Part shown: positions 52,849 through 61,051 of the stretch, piece by piece
How positions within the stretch are numbered: the first letter of the stretch is position 1
How the letters are laid out: each line of letters begins with the position of its first letter
From: Polyangiaceae bacterium
GTDB lineage: Bacteria; Myxococcota_A; Polyangia; Polyangiales; Polyangiaceae
DNA: 64,000 nucleotides
Assembly: GCA_016719945.1 (NCBI GenBank)
Contig: JADJYE010000030.1
Coordinates: 434,001-498,000, forward strand
Direction of reading: 5' to 3'
Translations under genes and position numbers: made by a program
Notes under the pieces: model-generated
Seen by the model: the letters and a program-made list of their open reading frames with translations, nothing else
Told to the model about the DNA's origin: nothing
The model's database searches: none

Positions 52849-53922
52849 ATGCGTATCGGGATTCTGACGTCGGGTGGGGACGCTCCGGGCATGAACGCGG
52901 CGATCCGCGCGCTCGCGGTGGTGGGCAGGGCCCGGGGTCACCAGATGATCGGGATCCAGCACGGTTACGCTGGGCTGCTCGCGGGCGAGCACGCCGAGCT
53001 CGAGGCCGACTCCATCGAGGGGATCACCCGCCAGGGCGGCACGATCCTGGGCTCGTCACGCTGCCTGGAGATGATGCAGCCGCCCGGCCAGCGCGCCGCC
53101 CTCGAGCGCCTCGACGCCGCGAAGATCGAGGGGCTGGTCGTGATCGGCGGCAACGGCTCGCTGACCGGAGGGCACATCCTCGCGGGGCTCGCGCGTGACC
53201 ACGGCAGCCCGCTCAAGGTCGTGGGTCTGCCTGCCTCGATCGACAACGACGTCGGGCACGCCGGGCTGTCGATCGGCGTCGACACCGCGGTCAACACCAT
53301 CGTCGACGCCTGCGACCGCATCAGCGACACGGCCCGCGCGCACAAGCGCTGCTTCATCGTCGAGGTCATGGGCCGAAACTGCGGCTTTCTGGCGATGCGC
53401 GCCGGGATCGCCGCCGAGGCGGACGCGATCCTCTATGGCGAGGCGAACGAGACCGAGGACCAGATCGTCGAGCGGCTCCGCAAGATGCTGGAGCGCTGCT
53501 TCGCACCGGGGCGCCACAAGAAGCGTGTGCTCATCGTGAAGAGCGAGGGGCTGAGCTTCCCGGTCGCCCGGCTCCGGCAGCGGGTACAGGAGGCGCTCAA
53601 CGAGATCGTCAAGGGCATCGACGTGCGCGAGACCGTGCTCGGCCACGTGGTGAGGGGCGGAGATCCGAGCGCGCTCGATCGGACGATCGCGCAGCGGCTG
53701 AGCTTCGGCGCCATCCTGGCCCTCGAGGCGGGGCTGACGGACATCATGCTCGGGTGGGAGCCTCCGTTCGGCGTCGGCCGCGAGACGCTCGACCCGAGCG
53801 TCCGGCTCGTCCCGCTCGACGAGGTCCTCGCGGAGACGGCGCGCCTGCTCGACGGCACCAGCCCCGTGATCCAGCGGCGCATGGCCATGCTCGCCCAGGT
53901 CGAGGCGATCCTCCCTGGCTGA
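52849..53922 (+). CDS. pfkA: 6-phosphofructokinase
   Basis: The 357-residue protein matches PfkA: ILTSGGDAPGMNAAIRA, GITRQGGTILGSSRC, VIGGNGSLTGG, GLPASIDNDV (the catalytic Asp) and VEVMGRNCGFLA. In E. coli the metal-binding motif is GGDGS; here it reads GGNGS, with Asn for Asp. It is probably still a phosphofructokinase, but the phosphate donor (ATP or PPi) may differ from E. coli. ATG at 52849. The CarF-like gene starts 20 bases after its stop. Confidence 0.9.
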   Translation: MRIGILTSGGDAPGMNAAIRALAVVGRARGHQMIGIQHGYAGLLAGEHAELEADSIEGITRQGGTILGSSRCLEMMQPPGQRAALERLDAAKIEGLVVIGGNGSLTGGHILAGLARDHGSPLKVVGLPASIDNDVGHAGLSIGVDTAVNTIVDACDRISDTARAHKRCFIVEVMGRNCGFLAMRAGIAAEADAILYGEANETEDQIVERLRKMLERCFAPGRHKKRVLIVKSEGLSFPVARLRQRVQEALNEIVKGIDVRETVLGHVVRGGDPSALDRTIAQRLSFGAILALEAGLTDIMLGWEPPFGVGRETLDPSVRLVPLDEVLAETARLLDGTSPVIQRRMAMLAQVEAILPG

Positions 53923-53942
53923 CCTCGGGAAGAACGAAACCG

Positions 53943-54692
53943 GTGCTCGGCGAACAACGTAGCGCTCCCGTGCAGCCTGGCGTTTCCCTCCGCGAGCCCG
54001 ACAGCGGGGCTCGATACCGCGCGCTGGACATCGCCTCCTGCGCGGCCTTCGTGCTGGTCTCCGCGGTGATCGCGAGGGACGTCGTCGCCGGGGCGATGGC
54101 TCGTCCGTCCATGCTGTGGCTGGGGCCGCTGGTCGGGCTCGCCGGCTACGTCGCCGCGGACCTCGCGTCGGGCGTCGTGCACTGGCTCGCAGACACCTAC
54201 GGCTCTCCGAGCACTCCGCTGCTCGGCGCGAAGCTGGTCACCCCATTCCGCGAGCATCACCAAGACCCGCAGGGGATCTGCCGCCACGGCTGGCTCGAGG
54301 CCAACGGCGACAACTGCCTCATCACGCAGCTCGTGCTCTTGCCCACGTGGGCCCTCGTCCCGGCGCAGCGCGGTGGCGCGCCGGCGGCGCTCGCAGGGTT
54401 CGTGCTCGTGCTCGCCGCGAGCGTCGTGATGACGAGCGTCATCCATGGCTGGGCCCACGCGGAGCGGCCGCCGCTCGTCGCGCGCGCCCTCCAGCGCGCC
54501 GGCCTCGTGCTGACGCCCGAGCACCACGCGCGGCACCATGTCTCTCCGCACGCGACCCACTACTGCATCACGACGGGGTGGCTCAACCCGCTGCTCGACC
54601 GCACGCGGGCCTTTCGCCGCCTCGAGCGCGCTCTGGCCGCCCTCGGCATCCACCGCGATCGCGGCGCCGAGCAGCTCGATCGGCGCCCGTGA
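53943..54692 (+). CDS. carF: CarF/TMEM189-type plasmanylethanolamine desaturase
   Basis: A four-helix membrane protein with the histidine motifs of the CarF/Kua/TMEM189 family: DLASGVVHWLADTYG, FREHHQDPQGICRHG, VIHGWAHAE, and PEHHARHHVSPHATHYCITTG. In Myxococcus and vertebrates this family makes the vinyl ether bond of plasmalogens. It starts GTG 53943 and has a C-terminal basic tail. Close to a NAPE-PLD-like hydrolase on the opposite strand, suggesting lipid metabolism. Plasmalogen formation is inferred by family. Confidence 0.85.
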   Translation: MLGEQRSAPVQPGVSLREPDSGARYRALDIASCAAFVLVSAVIARDVVAGAMARPSMLWLGPLVGLAGYVAADLASGVVHWLADTYGSPSTPLLGAKLVTPFREHHQDPQGICRHGWLEANGDNCLITQLVLLPTWALVPAQRGGAPAALAGFVLVLAASVVMTSVIHGWAHAERPPLVARALQRAGLVLTPEHHARHHVSPHATHYCITTGWLNPLLDRTRAFRRLERALAALGIHRDRGAEQLDRRP

Positions 54693-54707
54693 GGCGGTCG
54701 CGCTCGC

Positions 54708-55628
54708 CTATTCGAGGAGGAGCGTCTCGCCGATCGCAGGGATCGCCAGGCGCGCCTCGTCGAGGCGCTCGGCGCTCCAGCGCTCGCGCGTGTGGAGCGG
54801 AGGATCGGAGAGCTGCTCGTCGGTCAGGCGGAACGTGCCCCAGTGCATCGCGGCGAAGCGGCGCGCGCCGAGGTCGATGAACGCGCGCACCGCGTCGTCC
54901 GGGTTCATGTGCTGGGCCTTCATGAACCAGCGAGGCTCGTAGGCGCCGATCGGCAACATCGCCGCGTCGATCGGGCCCAGGCGCCGCCCGATGTCGCGGA
55001 AGCCCTCGAAGTACGCGGTGTCTCCAGAGTGGTAGACGCGGTGGGTCCCGTCCTCGACGACGAAGCCACCCCACAAGCTCGTGTTCCGGTCGAACGGGCC
55101 GCGCTGGGACCAGTGGTGAGAGGGGACGAACGTGATGCGAGCGCCCGCGAGGTCGTGGTGCTCCCACCAGCCGAGCTCCACCACGTCGTCGAGGTGCTCG
55201 CGTCGGAACCACGCAGCGAGCCCCTTCGGGACGATGAAGCGGGTCCGTGGGCCGAGCCGTCGAAGGCTGGGGGCGTCCATGTGATCGCGGTGGTTGTGGG
55301 TCACGAGCACGGCGTCGATCTTCGGCAGGGCCTCGACGGCGAGCCCAGGGTCGACGAGGCGCCGGAGCGCGAACAGGCGCTCGGAGAACATGGGGTCCAC
55401 GAGGATCGAGCGGCCACCGAGCTGGATGAGGTACGTCGCGTGCCCGATCCAGGTGAGCGCCGGCCGGTCGGCGCGGCGCAAGAGCGCGCCGTCGTTCGCG
55501 ATCCGCGGCGCAGGGGTGTCCCGCGAGGGGTCGCGAGGGGGACGCTTCTCGTCGCTCAGATCGAGCTTCCACTTGAGGACGTCCACGAGCGTCTTGTCGT
55601 TGCGGCTCCCGTCGAGGTTCGTGTACAT
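54708..55628 (-). CDS. NAPE-PLD-like metallo-beta-lactamase-fold hydrolase
   Basis: The 306-residue protein shows GHATYLIQLGGRSILVDPMF, LVTHNHRDHMD, FVPSHHWSQRGPFDRN, YHSGDTAYF and LPIGAYEPRWFMKAQHMNP, which is closely like mammalian N-acylphosphatidylethanolamine phospholipase D. The zinc ligands are intact. In bacteria the substrate may be an N-acyl or other phospholipid, or a different phosphodiester. It converges on the CarF-like gene, separated by 15 bases. ATG at 55628. Confidence 0.88.
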   Translation of the reverse strand: MYTNLDGSRNDKTLVDVLKWKLDLSDEKRPPRDPSRDTPAPRIANDGALLRRADRPALTWIGHATYLIQLGGRSILVDPMFSERLFALRRLVDPGLAVEALPKIDAVLVTHNHRDHMDAPSLRRLGPRTRFIVPKGLAAWFRREHLDDVVELGWWEHHDLAGARITFVPSHHWSQRGPFDRNTSLWGGFVVEDGTHRVYHSGDTAYFEGFRDIGRRLGPIDAAMLPIGAYEPRWFMKAQHMNPDDAVRAFIDLGARRFAAMHWGTFRLTDEQLSDPPLHTRERWSAERLDEARLAIPAIGETLLLE

Positions 55629-55647
55629 GCGCGCGGACGGCAGCTTG

Positions 55648-57552
55648 TCACCGGTCGGGCCGCCGCGCGAGGCGGCGGAACGCGATCGTGGGGTGCCCGC
55701 GGCTCAACAGGCCCACTCGCTCCCACTGCTCGGGGCGCTGCGCCGCGAACCGGTAGAGCGCCTCGCCCTCGCTCGCGGCGAGCCAGGTGGGGTCGAGCGC
55801 CAGCAGCCGCGCGCTCAGGGCTCGGACGTCCTGTTCGCCCACGAACGCGACGCGGTTGTCGAAGCGCTCGTTGTAGAGCAGCGAGGGGAAGCTGATCCCA
55901 GGCCCGAAGACCGCCAGCGTACCAGGGCCCAGCTCGCGCTCGCGCGCTCGCGCGACGTCGGGCTCGATCGTCCACTCGGCGGTCGCCGCGCACGCCCGCT
56001 CCTCGGGGGACATGGCCACGGCCGAGAGCAGCCGCGGGAGCGGCGCGTCCCCGAGCGGAGGATCGAAGCGGGCGATCGCGAGGGCCGAGAGCGCCAGGGC
56101 GGCGACCGCCGCGGGGAGGCTGGCGCGGACCCAGCGCGGGGCCGCGAGCGCGTACGCGGCGAGCGCCGCGAGCACGGCCACCCCATGCAGGTTGTAGCGC
56201 GCGGACCACAGGGCAGGGGAGAGCGCGAGCGAAGGGATGCAGAGGGCGAGCGGGAGCAGCGCGGTGAGGGCGCGGCCGCGGGCGATGGGCCCGCGCGTCC
56301 GGGCCTCGGCGACGGCGCGAGCGACGCCGAGCGCCGCGAGCGGGATGACGACCCAGGCCACCGCGAGCCCGTACCCGCCGCTCCGGATGTCGGCGAAGTC
56401 ACGGCCCGGCGGGGTCGGCAGGAAGATCGTCGAGAGCGTCTGCGCGGCCGTCGCGTTGACGTCGACGTCGGTCGCGGAGTGCACCCCTGGCCACGCGACC
56501 CCGAGGCGCGCGAGCCTGACGTCGATCGGGAACAGCGGGTTCTGGTAGACGAGCGCGTTCTTCGCGTAGACCAGCGCGGCGGAGGCGGTGGTCACGGCTG
56601 TCGCGAAGGCGATGGCCGCCGCGCGCGGAGCCTTCGCAGCGCGGCTCGACCTCTTGCCCCACGCCGCGCGCGACACCAACGCGCCGAAGGTGAACGGCGC
56701 GAGCAGCGGCGCGGTCGACTTGGCGCCGACGTGGAGCGCCACGGCGAGCCCGCCGAGCACGACGTCGCGAGGTGCGAGGGGTGATCGGGTCGCGAGCCAC
56801 AGGCCCGCCACGGCTGCCGCGGCGGCGTACACGTCGACGTACGTCGAGGACAGCTGGAGGAGCGCGCCCGGGGTGAGCGCCGCGACCAGCGCGAGCGCGA
56901 GCGCGACGGGGCGCTCGCGCGTGAGCCTCTTCGCCAGCAGGTAGGCGCCGGCCGCGAGCGGGGCGAGCGCCATCGCGTTGGGGAGCTCGATCAGCGCGCG
57001 ACCGCCCAGGATCGCGAGCCACGCGGAGGTGAGCTCGGCGCCGCGCGGAAACCCGTTGACCTGCTGCAGCAGGTTGTCAGGCAGCGGCATCGGCGCGGCG
57101 GAGCCCGTCTGCGCCACCCAGCCGACGATGGTGTCGTGGTACCAGATGCCGTCCCACGACTGAGACGGCAGGAGCCAGGTCGCGGCGAGCGCGTGCCCGA
57201 GCACGGCCGCCGTGATCGCCAGCGCGATGGCCGCGAGGCGCGAGCGCCTCGCGCGAGCAGCGACCGCTGCGGCGAGCGACGGTACGAGCGCGCGAGCGTG
57301 TGAGAGCGCGCCTCGAGGCCCCGCGAGCGCCGCCGCACAACCGAGCAGCCCGGCCGCCGCCGCCGAGGTGCCAAGGGCGACCGGTACCAGGCGAGCGGCG
57401 CCGGCCAGCGTGAGCGCGTGCATCAGCGCGACGACCGCGGCCGAGCCCAGCAGCCACGTGCCCACGACCAGCTCGGCCGCGCGACGGAGGCCGAGGGCGC
57501 GCGCGAGGACGGCCGCGCAGAGGGCGAGCGCCCCGCCGGCGAGGGCGATCAC
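55648..57552 (-). CDS. Multi-pass membrane protein, glycosyltransferase-like
   Basis: A 634-residue protein with roughly 11-12 hydrophobic helices and an extracytoplasmic loop containing SWDGIWYHDTIVGWVAQ between the first ones, and FPIDVRLARLGVAWP later. This topology matches GT-C type glycosyltransferases that use lipid-phosphate sugars, but the family motif is not certain. The C-terminal part is soluble (EWTIEPDVARARERELG). Starts GTG 57552, overlapping the pyrD stop, so it is translationally coupled. Confidence 0.7.
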   Translation of the reverse strand: MIALAGGALALCAAVLARALGLRRAAELVVGTWLLGSAAVVALMHALTLAGAARLVPVALGTSAAAAGLLGCAAALAGPRGALSHARALVPSLAAAVAARARRSRLAAIALAITAAVLGHALAATWLLPSQSWDGIWYHDTIVGWVAQTGSAAPMPLPDNLLQQVNGFPRGAELTSAWLAILGGRALIELPNAMALAPLAAGAYLLAKRLTRERPVALALALVAALTPGALLQLSSTYVDVYAAAAAVAGLWLATRSPLAPRDVVLGGLAVALHVGAKSTAPLLAPFTFGALVSRAAWGKRSSRAAKAPRAAAIAFATAVTTASAALVYAKNALVYQNPLFPIDVRLARLGVAWPGVHSATDVDVNATAAQTLSTIFLPTPPGRDFADIRSGGYGLAVAWVVIPLAALGVARAVAEARTRGPIARGRALTALLPLALCIPSLALSPALWSARYNLHGVAVLAALAAYALAAPRWVRASLPAAVAALALSALAIARFDPPLGDAPLPRLLSAVAMSPEERACAATAEWTIEPDVARARERELGPGTLAVFGPGISFPSLLYNERFDNRVAFVGEQDVRALSARLLALDPTWLAASEGEALYRFAAQRPEQWERVGLLSRGHPTIAFRRLARRPDR

Positions 57553-58673
57553 GCGAGCGGGGAGAGCTGCGGCTGGGCGTCTCGCACCGCCGAGCCGATC
57601 GCGTCCTCGAGCCGCGAGAGGCCCCGCGCCGCGAGCCGCCGCGCGAGCCCCTCGTGGATGCGGTAGGCGACGAGCGGCCCCTCGTAGATGAACGCCGTAT
57701 AGAGCTCGAGGAGCGTCGCGCCGTGGGTGATGCGGTCCCACGCGTCGGCCTCCGTGGCGATGCCTCCGGCGCTGACGATCGAGAGTGAGCTGCCGACCCG
57801 GCGGTAAAGGCGCGCGAGCAGCGCGAGGCTCCGCGCCTTGAGCGGCGGGCCGCTGAGCCCGCCCGCCCCACAGCGCTCGATCTCGGCCCCGGGGCTCACG
57901 AGCCCGTCGCGGCGGATCGTGGTGTTGGTCGCGACGATGCCCTCGAGCCGCCGAGAGACGGCGAGATCCGCGATCGCGTCGACGTCCTCGTCGGCGAGGT
58001 CGGGGGCGATCTTGACGAGCAGCGGGACGTAGCGATCTCGGACGGCGTCGTCGAGCGCGGCGCGGACGCGCTCGAGGATCGGACCGAGGGCCTCCGCCCG
58101 CTGCAGGTCGCGCAGGCCCGGCGTGTTGGGTGAGCTGACGTTCACGACGACGAACGCGGCCGAGGGGCCCAGGGCGCGCGCGGAGCGAGCGTAGTCCTCC
58201 GCGGCGTGGGCCTCCTCGGTGACCTTCGTCTTGCCGATGTTGACCGCGACGATGGAGCGAGGCGGCCGCGCGCGCAGGCGCTCGGCGACGCGCGCCGAGC
58301 CGTCGTTGTTGAACCCCATGCGGTTCACCAGCGAGCGGTCGTTCATCAGCCTGAACAGGCGAGGGCGAGGGTTGCCGGGCTGCGCGATTGCCGTGACGGT
58401 GCCGACCTCGACGAACGCGAAGCCGAGCGCCGTCAGCGCGTCAGGGCCGAGCGCGTTCTTGTCGAAGCCGGCCGCGAGCCCGAGCGGCCCGGGGAAATCG
58501 ATGCCGAAGGCGCGGACCGAGAGCGACGCAGCGCTCGGCCCGAGCACGCGCCGGCTGAGCGCCTGTGCGCCGGGCATGGCCATCAGCCCGCGCAGCCCGC
58601 CGAACACGACCTCGTGGGCCGTCTCCGGCGGCATCAGGGTGAAGCCGCGCAGCGCGAGGTCGTACAGGGTCAT
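57549..58673 (-). CDS. pyrD: Dihydroorotate dehydrogenase (quinone), class 2
   Basis: The 374-residue product carries LGLAAGFDKNALGPDAL, GTVTAIAQPGNPRPRLFRL, NRMGFNNDGSARVAERL, VNVSSPNTPGLRDLQ and GGLSGPPLKARSLALL, which are the FMN and substrate segments of class 2 enzymes. It oxidises dihydroorotate to orotate with a quinone acceptor in pyrimidine synthesis. ATG at 58673 overlaps the stop of the LPMO-like gene (ATGA), so the three genes read as one operon. Confidence 0.95.
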   Translation of the reverse strand: MTLYDLALRGFTLMPPETAHEVVFGGLRGLMAMPGAQALSRRVLGPSAASLSVRAFGIDFPGPLGLAAGFDKNALGPDALTALGFAFVEVGTVTAIAQPGNPRPRLFRLMNDRSLVNRMGFNNDGSARVAERLRARPPRSIVAVNIGKTKVTEEAHAAEDYARSARALGPSAAFVVVNVSSPNTPGLRDLQRAEALGPILERVRAALDDAVRDRYVPLLVKIAPDLADEDVDAIADLAVSRRLEGIVATNTTIRRDGLVSPGAEIERCGAGGLSGPPLKARSLALLARLYRRVGSSLSIVSAGGIATEADAWDRITHGATLLELYTAFIYEGPLVAYRIHEGLARRLAARGLSRLEDAIGSAVRDAQPQLSPLA

Positions 58674-59410
58674 CCGCGCGAGCGACGCCGGCCCCTCGCG
58701 AAGCCGAGCGCGGCGAGCCCGAGCGCGAGCGCGAAGAAGCCTCGAGCGCTGCCGGCGCCGGCGACGGTGCAACCGCCGTCGTCCTGCGGGCCTGCCCAGA
58801 CCGGCTCGCCGCCCTCGCCGTCGGTCCCCGAGCCGGTGCTGCCGCCGCTGCCCGTGGGACCTCCGCCGCCGCTCCCGACAGGGTTGCTGCCGCCCGTGCC
58901 TGCGGCGCCGCCTTGCCCGCCCCCGCCGCCGCCGATGCTGATCGCGGAGCACGTGTAGTAGTAGGGGTCGGCCGCGCCCTCCATGAACTGGCGGACCTGA
59001 ATCGTGCACTCGTCGCACGGGGTCAGCGGCAAGGTGAGCTGCACGTCGCCGAGGCCGCCCGCTTGGTCGTCGGGGATCGTCATCGTGATCGTCGAGGCCT
59101 CGACGTCGGCCTCGGTCACCTCGGACGGCGGCTTGTCGATGAACGTGATGCGGAAGTCGCCGCTGTGGTTGATCGTCTCGTTCCAGGTGACGGTGATCGT
59201 CTCGCCGGGCTCGTAGTTGGTGATCTGGAAGTCGGGCGGGCACTCGAGCCCGGTGCCGTCGAAGGTGCAGCCGCACGACGGCGTCTTCGCGTCGTCGTTC
59301 GTGGTCAGGGGCTCAGGGTTCACGAGCACGGTGTGGGCGCTCGCGACCGAGGGGGCGGTGCTGAGCACGAGCGCGAGCAAGCTGGATCCAAGACTGAAGC
59401 GCTTCGACAT
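58670..59410 (-). CDS. LPMO-like exported protein with MYXO-CTERM tail
   Basis: The signal peptide ends SVASA and the mature protein would begin with His26 (HTVLVNPEPLT), as in the histidine brace of lytic polysaccharide monooxygenases; a second His occurs in NHSGDFRITF. The body has Cys pairs (CGCTFDGTGLEC, CDECTIQV). The Gly/Ser-rich linker and the end CTVAGAGSARGFFALALG with a basic tail match MYXO-CTERM sorting signals. It resembles the SCE4755 family of monooxygenase-like proteins. Activity is not shown. First gene of the pyrD operon. Confidence 0.8.
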   Translation of the reverse strand: MSKRFSLGSSLLALVLSTAPSVASAHTVLVNPEPLTTNDDAKTPSCGCTFDGTGLECPPDFQITNYEPGETITVTWNETINHSGDFRITFIDKPPSEVTEADVEASTITMTIPDDQAGGLGDVQLTLPLTPCDECTIQVRQFMEGAADPYYYTCSAISIGGGGGGQGGAAGTGGSNPVGSGGGGPTGSGGSTGSGTDGEGGEPVWAGPQDDGGCTVAGAGSARGFFALALGLAALGFARGRRRSRG

Positions 59411-59542
59411 GGACGACCTCGACGCGAGAGTCTACAGGGCCCCACCGCGCGCGTCAGTCGCCATGAGCGGCGGTGCTCGCTCGTCGGGCGGTGTTCGCGC
59501 GCGTTCTTGACGCGCCAGCCGGGCCGACGTGTCCTGTCGGGG

Positions 59543-59965
59543 ATGGGCAAAGGCGACGACGACGACGTCAAGGAGCTCGAGGAGCGCGCCGCGATCCTGA
59601 GGCGGCGCGCGTTGTTCGTCGCGTCCGCCATCGCCAGCTTGTCGGTCCCGACCGCCTGCGCCGACGCGCCACCGGGCGCCTGCCTCGATGTCGCCATCCC
59701 CGAGCCCCCCGTCGGCAGCGTGACCGCCGCGCCCTCGGCGGATGCGGGCGCTCCGCCGCGGAAGACGACGGCGGAGCCGACCGTGTGCCTCGAGGTCGCG
59801 GCCCCGACCGCGTGCCTCGACATGCCCATGCCCTCGAGCGGGCCGCCGCCGGGCGTTTGCCTCAAGATGCGGCCCCCGCCGCCCCCTCCGCCGCCGGCGC
59901 CGACGGTGTGCCTCGAGGCCCCCTTCCGCAAGCCAGGCGGCGCCAGCAAGCCAGACCAGGGCTGA
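59543..59965 (+). CDS. Cys-Leu repeat exported protein 1
   Basis: The 140-residue protein starts with acidic MGKGDDDD, then ERAAILRRRALFVASAIASL, an Arg-rich signal of lipoprotein or Tat type with Cys39 (PTACAD) as possible lipid site. Five motifs of the form small/Val/Ala-Cys-Leu-acidic or basic follow: ACLDV, VCLEV, ACLDM, VCLKM and VCLEA, at Cys 47, 82, 91, 106 and 123, between Pro-rich linkers. Residues 14-33 match 12 of 20 positions in the paralogue at 63317-63730. It is a candidate substrate for the radical-SAM proteins across the spacer. No known family. Confidence 0.75.
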   Translation: MGKGDDDDVKELEERAAILRRRALFVASAIASLSVPTACADAPPGACLDVAIPEPPVGSVTAAPSADAGAPPRKTTAEPTVCLEVAAPTACLDMPMPSSGPPPGVCLKMRPPPPPPPPAPTVCLEAPFRKPGGASKPDQG

Positions 59966-60865
59966 GTGCGCCGGGCGTCGGATCTCGACGACCTGGTCTT
60001 TCACGCGCTCGCGTTCGTCGCCTGCGCGGCGGCTGCGCCGCCCGCGTCTCGGGCTGCCTCGCTGCATTGGCCTGCGTACGTGGACTGGGCCCGAGCCGCG
60101 CTGCCCGCACCTTCGTGGTCGTTCATCGCCGAGGACGCGCCGGTCCTGTCCGCCATGCTCGCGCCCACCCCGGTCGCCCACGCCATCGCGCTGCTCGCCG
60201 AGCTGCACGCGTCGGTCGCCGAGCTGCAGCGTCACGCCCCGCGCGAGCTCGCCGAGCTCGGCAGCGCCGAGGTGGCGTCACGGGCCGTGCTCGACGCGCT
60301 GCTCCGACTCCCGCGGGAGCCGGTCGAGCTCTTGCGCGCCGATCTCGCGCTTTCGGCGCCCGCGTTCGCCGAGCTCCACCGAGCGGTGCTGGCGCCTCAC
60401 GCCTGCCGATTGCTGGAGCAGGTCGAGGGGGTGATGCGCGACGCTGGCCCTCGGCTCTCGGCCCTCGACCTCTCTTCCGTGGAGCTCTCCGCGACCCTCG
60501 GGCTGCGGGGGCGGGGCTTTTCGAGCCGGATCGTCGTGGGGACGGGGGCGCTGCCCGGCTCGGCGCCGGAGCCGATGCCGACGCTCGCCCTCGCGGTGCA
60601 CGAGCGCGTGGTGCAGCTTGCCTCCGGGGCGCTACGCGGCCGGGGGAGACCGAGCCCCTGGGAGGACGTCGAGGCGATCGCCCTGCACGTGGAGCGGCGG
60701 CTCGTGGCGGGCACCCCCATCGAGCGCGCCCACAGCGCCTGGCTCGACTCTCTCGACCTGACCGGGGTCAGCGATCTGGCGGCCTCGGGGCTCGAGGAGG
60801 TCTCCGACGCGCTCGCCCGAGAGCTTGACGCGGCGCGCCCGCGCGACAAAACAGCTGGGTCATGA
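59966..60865 (+). CDS. Helical protein of unknown function in Cys-Leu operon
   Basis: A 299-residue alpha-helical, Ala/Leu-rich protein with no signal peptide. It starts GTG directly after the preceding TGA (TGAGTG). Segments such as AIALLAELHASVAELQRHAP and LHRAVLAPHACRLLEQVEG suggest packed helices. No family is recognised. Its tight coupling with the Cys-Leu protein gene suggests a role in that system, perhaps as chaperone or scaffold. Confidence 0.68.
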   Translation: MRRASDLDDLVFHALAFVACAAAAPPASRAASLHWPAYVDWARAALPAPSWSFIAEDAPVLSAMLAPTPVAHAIALLAELHASVAELQRHAPRELAELGSAEVASRAVLDALLRLPREPVELLRADLALSAPAFAELHRAVLAPHACRLLEQVEGVMRDAGPRLSALDLSSVELSATLGLRGRGFSSRIVVGTGALPGSAPEPMPTLALAVHERVVQLASGALRGRGRPSPWEDVEAIALHVERRLVAGTPIERAHSAWLDSLDLTGVSDLAASGLEEVSDALARELDAARPRDKTAGS

Positions 60866-61002
60866 GCGACTACGAGAACACCGGCAAGACCCCCGGCCGC
60901 CCCATCGATCCGGGCGAGGCGTGGACGTTGGAGAAGCTCATCCTGATCGGCGTCGTCACGCTCGGAAGCTTCCTCACGTTGATCTACCTGGTCTCTCCTT
61001 GA
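60862..61002 (+). CDS. Small membrane protein, 46 residues
   Basis: ATG 60862 overlaps the previous stop (ATGA). The product begins MSDYENTGKTPGRPIDPGEA and has one membrane helix (LILIGVVTLGSFLTLIYLV). It is too short for the usual ORF length limit but coding is supported by the overlap and by a plain hydrophobic helix. It may anchor the helical protein encoded just upstream. Confidence 0.62.
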   Translation: MSDYENTGKTPGRPIDPGEAWTLEKLILIGVVTLGSFLTLIYLVSP

Positions 61003-61003
61003 C

Positions 61004-61045
61004 CCAACGGCGCTGAGCCAACGGCGCTGAGCCGACGGCGCTCGG
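61004..61045. repeat. Three 14-bp tandem repeats between convergent operons
   Basis: CCAACGGCGCTGAG occurs twice and CCGACGGCGCTCGG once, in direct succession. It fills most of the spacer between the plus-strand Cys-Leu operon and the minus-strand radical-SAM operon. Confidence 0.75.
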
Positions 61046-61051
61046 GGCCGC

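Noticed and set aside
52849..53922. Calling the phosphofructokinase PPi-dependent
   Set aside because: Only one motif residue differs, and the typical PPi-type GGDDS is not present.
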